A DNA stretch of 64,000 nt, from positions 1-64,000 of the forward strand of contig NZ_AUSW01000032.1 of the NCBI RefSeq assembly GCF_000471625.1. Reading direction: 5' to 3'. Numbering within the stretch: the stretch's first letter is position 1; each line of letters starts with the position of its first letter. Shown here in pieces: positions 60,231 to 64,000 of the stretch. This DNA is from Psychrobacter aquaticus CMS 56. GTDB lineage: Bacteria > Pseudomonadota > Gammaproteobacteria > Pseudomonadales > Moraxellaceae. Under the pieces are notes generated by a model. That model did no database searches. It worked only from the letters and a program-made list of their open reading frames with translations, and was not told where the DNA came from. The translations under genes and the position numbers were made by a program.

Positions 60231-60245
60231 GGCACACTATCTGCA
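60231..60245 (+). promoter_or_regulatory. Sigma-54-like promoter of the first pilin gene
   Basis: TGGCAC-N5-CTGC, one mismatch from TGGCAC-N5-TTGC, with correct GG-GC spacing. It lies 84 bp before the pilin ATG. Confidence 0.65.
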
Positions 60246-60329
60246 GTATCTATAGTAAGAAAAACATTATATTTATAGCTGGCAGTTAGATAATAATTCT
60301 ATTGCCATATTATCCAAAAGGAAAAGTCT

Positions 60330-60809
60330 ATGAACACTCAAAAAGGTTTTACCCTAATCGAACTAATGATCGTTGTTGCTATTATCGGTATTCTAGCGGC
60401 AATTGCTATTCCCCAATATCAGACTTACATCGCTAAATCACAAGTCAGCCGTGTAGTAGGCGAGGCTGGTAACCTAAAGACAGCGGTAGAAGATTGTTAT
60501 AATAGTGGTCGTACAGCTAGCATCATTAACACTGGTGATCCTGCTAACTCTACTGAATGTTCATTAGGTGTGACTGCTTCTAATCTACAAGGCGCCGCTG
60601 TAACAAACACACCTGATACTGGTATGCCAACGGTTAGTATGGATGCGGCTACTAACGAAGCCTCTATCGTAGCTGAATTTGGTCAAAGTGCTTCTGGTGC
60701 TATCGCTGGTGAGACTGTAACTTGGGCACGTAGTGGAGAAGGTACTTGGACATGTAGTACTACTGTAGAAGCTAAATATGAATCAAATGGTTGCCCTGCT
60801 ACTCCATAA
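60330..60809 (+). CDS. pilA: Major-type type IV pilin
   Basis: Pilus shaft subunit of 159 residues. It has a 6-residue leader MNTQKG| followed by [21 protein letters not shown]5 present, as in Moraxella and Pseudomonas major pilins. The globular domain has two Cys pairs: one between residues about 52 and 72 (EDCYNSG, TECSLG) and the C-terminal loop WTCSTT...NGCPATP. A strong AAAAGGAAAA ribosome site and its own sigma-54-like promoter and terminator suggest high, separate expression. A paralogue is encoded at 62249. Confidence 0.94.
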   Translation: MNTQKGFTLIELMIVVAIIGILAAIAIPQYQTYIAKSQVSRVVGEAGNLKTAVEDCYNSGRTASIINTGDPANSTECSLGVTASNLQGAAVTNTPDTGMPTVSMDAATNEASIVAEFGQSASGAIAGETVTWARSGEGTWTCSTTVEAKYESNGCPATP

Positions 60810-60850
60810 TTTTTTGTAATTCAAAAGATTAGTTGAGCTAATGTTGGAAT

Positions 60851-60882
60851 AAAAAAGAGACTTTGATAGTCTCTTTTTTTTA
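60851..60882 (+). terminator. Intrinsic terminator after the pilin gene
   Basis: AAAAGAGACT pairs with AGTCTCTTTT around a short loop, followed by T residues. It separates the pilin from the serine hydrolase gene. Confidence 0.85.
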
Positions 60883-60921
60883 TTCTAATTTTTATATATT
60901 TTTATCTAAAGAATATGAAAT

Positions 60922-62115
60922 ATGTTTAGGAACTTAAACAAATACGATTACTTACTGACGATTACTTTATTATTCTCTGTGTTATTAATTAGCTATTACT
61001 ATGCTAATCCGCAAGCACGTAATCATTTTTGGTTCAAAACTTACCCAATACGCGCTGAGTTATCTGTTCACCAAATAAGTTGTAGTGATAATAGTCCAGC
61101 ATGGCTATCGGATATTTTAAAATATCAGACTCGCAATAATAATGCCCCTGCCAATCAAATTGCTTATATTGATCCGCAAGGGCAGCTCTACCACTGTGAG
61201 AATGGTTATGTCGGACAGTATCCATTGATATCAGACACTGTGACTGAGGATACGCGCTTTCGCTATGCCAGTGTGACTAAGTTATGGACAGCAGATGCCA
61301 TTCTATCGTTAGTTAGAGATGGTAAACTATCACTAGATACCAAGCTGGCTGATGTCATAACTGATATTAATAATCCAAAAGATGCACGTATTAGCGATAT
61401 TACCATTCGCCAATTGCTCTCACATCGTGCAGGATTTGACCGTTATAGTGTGTTTGGTAACGATATGTTTGGCATTGGCAAGGATATTTGCCCCAATCAT
61501 TTACAGGCGCTTAATAACATTACCCTTGGCTTTACTCCTGATAGCAAAAGCAGTTATTCTAATCTAGGATATTGCTTATTGGGAGAAGTGATTAGTCGAC
61601 TGAATGGGGATAAACCCTATACCGATATCATTGCGCAACAATACGATTTTGCAAATACTAATTTACGCTTTGTATCGAATGCGGCAATGGCTGATGAGGT
61701 ATTCTATAACTATGTTGAAACTGGCATTACTGGCGTTGCTAATATTTATACAGCATTTGATTATGAAGGTTTAGCTTCGGCAGCAGGTTTATCTGGGAAT
61801 GCTGTTGAGCTTGCTCAGAAAGCACATGAAATGGTTACCAAGTCATCACCAAACGTATTATCTATAGATAAAAAAGCACAGTGCGATTTTACCAAAATAG
61901 CAGAGTGCTATGGATATGCCATGATACCTTATCAGGCAAATTCAAAATTGCCAATGGTCTATTATAGAGATGGTAATTTATTGGGATTGTCTTCATTGGT
62001 CGCGATAAGTGACAACGGTAGCATCGTGGCGCTATTGAGCAATGGCACCTCAAATGAGGGAGTAGAGGGCAGCAACAAAGTAAAAATGATGCTATATAAT
62101 AAGATAAGTGATTGA
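60922..62115 (+). CDS. Membrane-anchored serine hydrolase (beta-lactamase/transpeptidase fold)
   Basis: Class C beta-lactamase-like hydrolase of 397 residues. One N-terminal membrane segment (residues 10-28) anchors it in the periplasm. The SxxK motif is S117-VTK and the YxN motif Y212-SN, with QLLSHRAGFDRY between them as in PF00144. No clear KTG box is visible near the C-terminus. Substrates in this family range from peptidoglycan peptides to esters and amides. It sits between two pilin genes, after a terminator and without a visible strong promoter. Confidence 0.85.
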   Translation: MFRNLNKYDYLLTITLLFSVLLISYYYANPQARNHFWFKTYPIRAELSVHQISCSDNSPAWLSDILKYQTRNNNAPANQIAYIDPQGQLYHCENGYVGQYPLISDTVTEDTRFRYASVTKLWTADAILSLVRDGKLSLDTKLADVITDINNPKDARISDITIRQLLSHRAGFDRYSVFGNDMFGIGKDICPNHLQALNNITLGFTPDSKSSYSNLGYCLLGEVISRLNGDKPYTDIIAQQYDFANTNLRFVSNAAMADEVFYNYVETGITGVANIYTAFDYEGLASAAGLSGNAVELAQKAHEMVTKSSPNVLSIDKKAQCDFTKIAECYGYAMIPYQANSKLPMVYYRDGNLLGLSSLVAISDNGSIVALLSNGTSNEGVEGSNKVKMMLYNKISD

Positions 62116-62196
62116 ATAATAAAATACCTAACCATTCATCTCATCAAATAAGCCGTCTGTCATGGTTGGTTTTTTTGATGATATTCACAGTTATGA

Positions 62197-62211
62197 TGGC
62201 ATAGTCTGTGC
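62197..62211 (+). promoter_or_regulatory. Sigma-54-like promoter of the second pilin gene
   Basis: TGGCAT-N5-GTGC with correct GG-GC spacing of the -24/-12 element but two mismatches from consensus. It lies 38 bp before the gene. Confidence 0.4.
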
Positions 62212-62248
62212 ACTATTAGCTTTATATTAATAATTTGAAATCACAACT

Positions 62249-62758
62249 ATGTCCTCTCTCAAAACGAACCAAAATCGTCACTTGATGCGGCAATCGGGCT
62301 TTACTTTGATTGAGCTGATGATTGTGGTGGCCATTATTGGTATTTTAGCGGCGGTTGCTATCCCGCAGTATCAAATATATGTGGGTAAGACTCAAGCCAC
62401 TAGAGTAATCAATGAGTTAGGGCAGCTGAGATTATCAGTAGAAGAGTGTTTGCAGACGGGTAGGCCAGTGATTGGGTTAGGGACTGATGAGTGTGATCCA
62501 CGGGCATCAGCTTCCAATCTGATAGTAGGCGGCTCACAAGTAGGAATAGTTTTGCCTAATAATATGGGTGTGGCACAGATGAGTAACCCGTTAACATTGA
62601 CAACTAGTATCACCGCGACAGTATCGACGCAAGTGAACCCAAAATTGGCAGGTAAAAAGGTAGAGTGGATGCGTACTAGTGCAGGATCTTGGAGCTGTAG
62701 TAGCAATATAGAGGCTGTTTATTTGCCAGATTCATGTACTTATAACGACAGTCTCTAA
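62249..62758 (+). CDS. Second major-type type IV pilin
   Basis: Pilin of 169 residues with [24 protein letters not shown] and E5. Like the 60330 pilin it has four cysteines in the same layout (EECLQTG, DECDPRAS, WSCSSN, DSCTYN) and the shared ASNL and GSWSCS/GTWTCS blocks, so the two are diverged paralogues. The leader is 17 residues from this ATG, or 5 if translation starts at 62285. Ribosome sites are weak at both. It could be an alternative shaft subunit or a minor pilin. Confidence 0.88.
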   Translation: MSSLKTNQNRHLMRQSGFTLIELMIVVAIIGILAAVAIPQYQIYVGKTQATRVINELGQLRLSVEECLQTGRPVIGLGTDECDPRASASNLIVGGSQVGIVLPNNMGVAQMSNPLTLTTSITATVSTQVNPKLAGKKVEWMRTSAGSWSCSSNIEAVYLPDSCTYNDSL

Positions 62759-62773
62759 GCTCATTTGTAGTCA

Positions 62774-62818
62774 ATAAAAAACCACCTAGAAGCATATCGC
62801 CGCTAGGTGGTTTTTTAT
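62774..62818. terminator. Bidirectional terminator between the pilin gene and fdxA
   Basis: AAAAAACCACCTAG pairs with CTAGGTGGTTTTTT around a 14-nt loop, with A and T tracts at both ends. It serves both convergent genes. Confidence 0.85.
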
Positions 62819-62850
62819 TGAAATGATATATAGATACTTCAAGGAGAAGG

Positions 62851-63174
62851 TTATTTCTCTAAATACTGAATCTTACCTTCCACACCATCCCACTTAGCTG
62901 CTTCTGGCATTTGCTCTTTCATCTCAGTGATGTTCGGCCATTTTTGTGCCAGCTCCTCATTTAACTGAGTGAACATCTCTTGGTCTTTTGGTACTTCATC
63001 TTCTGAGAAGATGGCGTTGGCCGGACATTCAGGCTCGCATAGCGCGCAGTCGATGCACTCATCAGGATCGATGACGAGAAAGTTGGGCCCTTCATAAAAG
63101 CAGTCCACAGGACAGACTTCCACACAGTCGGTGTATTTGCAAAGAATGCAGTTATCTGTAACGACAAAGGTCAT
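62851..63174 (-). CDS. fdxA: Ferredoxin FdxA (7Fe-8S type)
   Basis: Electron carrier of 107 residues with a [3Fe-4S] and a [4Fe-4S] cluster. The cluster ligands lie in [21 protein letters not shown] and [16 protein letters not shown] (first quoted in part). The layout matches the Azotobacter FdI/Pseudomonas FdxA type with an acidic C-terminal helix region. In many gammaproteobacteria fdxA lies next to mutS, as here. Confidence 0.96.
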   Translation of the reverse strand: MTFVVTDNCILCKYTDCVEVCPVDCFYEGPNFLVIDPDECIDCALCEPECPANAIFSEDEVPKDQEMFTQLNEELAQKWPNITEMKEQMPEAAKWDGVEGKIQYLEK

Positions 63175-63334
63175 AGTAATGTCTACCTGTTATTGATTTG
63201 GCTAATACAGTCAATCCACTACAAAAGAGTTATCGAATTAACCTCTTTTATAGTGAATCAATTATAAGGGCTACATAGAATAGATTGAAAATAAAGCGTA
63301 TTTTAGCGCCTTTATGGCTATTTGACAATTCCCT

Positions 63335-64000
63335 TTAGTGACTAATGATTTTTTTGAGATAATACAGCAGGTCATGCGCTTGCTTAGGCGTTAAGCTGTC
63401 AGGATCAATGGCACGAAGCTCATTTTGCAAGCTAAACAGCTGATTTTGCTGTGGAATATCAGCCGTAGTTTGATTTTTATCAACATGGCTGACCGTGGTT
63501 TTTTCTGCCGTATGATGAGTCGGTTGTTGGCTTTTATCCGTTACTGACTTAGCTAATTCATTTTTATCATCAGGAGTTTTTAGATTATCTATCAAGTAGC
63601 GTTTGGCATCATTCAATACTTGATTCGGGATACCTGCCATTTTGGCCACATGCAGCCCAAAGCTGGAGCTTGCCGCGCCCTCCTTGATTTGATGCAGCAG
63701 GAGCAATTGACCATCAACTTCACTGGCAGCGACATGGACATTATGAATGCTATGGTGACGGTCATTAGTAGGCTGTGCCAATTGCGTCAGCTCAAAGTAA
63801 TGGGTGGCAAATAAGGTCAGGCAGCCAATCTCTACCAGCCGATTGACACAAGCATGAGCGATGGCCAGACCGTCGGTGGTAGCTGTGCCGCGTCCGACCT
63901 CATCCATGAGTACCAATGATTTCGCTGTTGCTTGATTAAGGATATTGGCGGTCTCAATCATTTCCACCATAAAGGTGGATTTGCCGCCAGCCAAATCATC
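63335..64000 (-). CDS. mutS: DNA mismatch repair protein MutS, C-terminal part (cut by the window edge)
   Basis: C-terminal 221 residues of MutS; the gene continues past the window end. The fragment opens [14 protein letters not shown], which is the conserved DDLASGRSTF block downstream of the true P-loop, then Walker [27 protein letters not shown] and [19 protein letters not shown] variable, Lys/Gln/Thr-rich stretch (about 145-185 of the fragment) precedes a short helix that ends the protein ([17 protein letters not shown]). The P-loop itself lies outside the window. Confidence 0.95.
   Translation of the reverse strand, partial: DDLAGGKSTFMVEMIETANILNQATAKSLVLMDEVGRGTATTDGLAIAHACVNRLVEIGCLTLFATHYFELTQLAQPTNDRHHSIHNVHVAASEVDGQLLLLHQIKEGAASSSFGLHVAKMAGIPNQVLNDAKRYLIDNLKTPDDKNELAKSVTDKSQQPTHHTAEKTTVSHVDKNQTTADIPQQNQLFSLQNELRAIDPDSLTPKQAHDLLYYLKKIISH

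Noticed and set aside
60330..62758. Phase-variable pilin inversion system as in Moraxella
   Set aside because: Both pilins are complete, on the same strand, with separate starts. There is no Piv-like invertase and no inverted recombination site.
63960..64000. Walker A-like GGKSTF at the window end
   Set aside because: Comparison with E. coli MutS shows this is the DDLASGRSTF block downstream of the P-loop, not the nucleotide-binding loop.

Overview
The window reads as chromosome of a Psychrobacter-like gammaproteobacterium (Moraxellaceae). This is inferred from moderate AT richness, housekeeping gene order, a wax ester synthase/DGAT gene, Moraxella-like type IV pilins and a family of lineage-type intergenic repeats. 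No database search was possible, so the genus is a judgement from protein style and gene content. The DNA is almost entirely housekeeping, with one accessory defence locus (mcrBC) and one miniature transposon.

Layout. 0-4 kb: lysine/DAP genes lysA and dapF, then xerC. 4-10 kb: a nitrilase-family amidase, rpoN (sigma-54) with hpf, then a minus-strand run tusA-rpoH-DUF423-thiS. 10-16 kb: a BepA-like periplasmic protease, rpsU-yqeY, two small lipoproteins (one a c5-type cytochrome), tsaD and crcB. 16-23 kb: chrA with a PadR regulator, a 265-bp miniature transposon that supplies the metR stop codon, metR, and polyamine transporter genes potGHI. 23-36 kb: beta-carbonic anhydrase, glyoxalase I, lipoprotein cytochrome c', ribA-hemF, dxs, suhB, WS/DGAT, thiG, gspE and a DUF4442 gene. 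36-40 kb: an McrBC-like restriction pair, then tRNA-Pro, tRNA-Arg and tRNA-His. 40-51 kb: an AraC regulator, an unrecognised gene, gspF, gspG, a stand-alone DsbD N-terminal-domain protein beside full-length dsbD, pldA and comF. 51-63 kb: a type IV pilus locus (fimT-like, pilV, pilW, pilX, pilY1, two pilE-like genes), then two major-type pilin genes flanking a membrane-anchored serine hydrolase. 63-64 kb: fdxA and the 3' end of mutS, which runs off the window.

How genes work together. The minor pilins and PilY1 should form the priming and tip complex of a type IV pilus whose shaft is one or both of the two pilins. Sigma-54-type -24/-12 elements lie upstream of the minor-pilin operon and of both pilin genes, and rpoN is in the same window. 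Type II secretion genes gspE, gspF and gspG are scattered rather than in one operon. DsbD and the extra DsbD-alpha protein belong to periplasmic disulfide reduction.

Most unusual: (1) an McrB-like GTPase with no N-terminal specificity domain but about 130 residues inserted inside the AAA+ core, between Walker A and Walker B; (2) a family of intergenic repeats with TATAGTC-type inverted ends, three copies exactly 161 bp long plus diverged and internally deleted versions; (3) the two-pilin/serine-hydrolase cassette with sigma-54-like promoters; (4) the miniature transposon ending metR.
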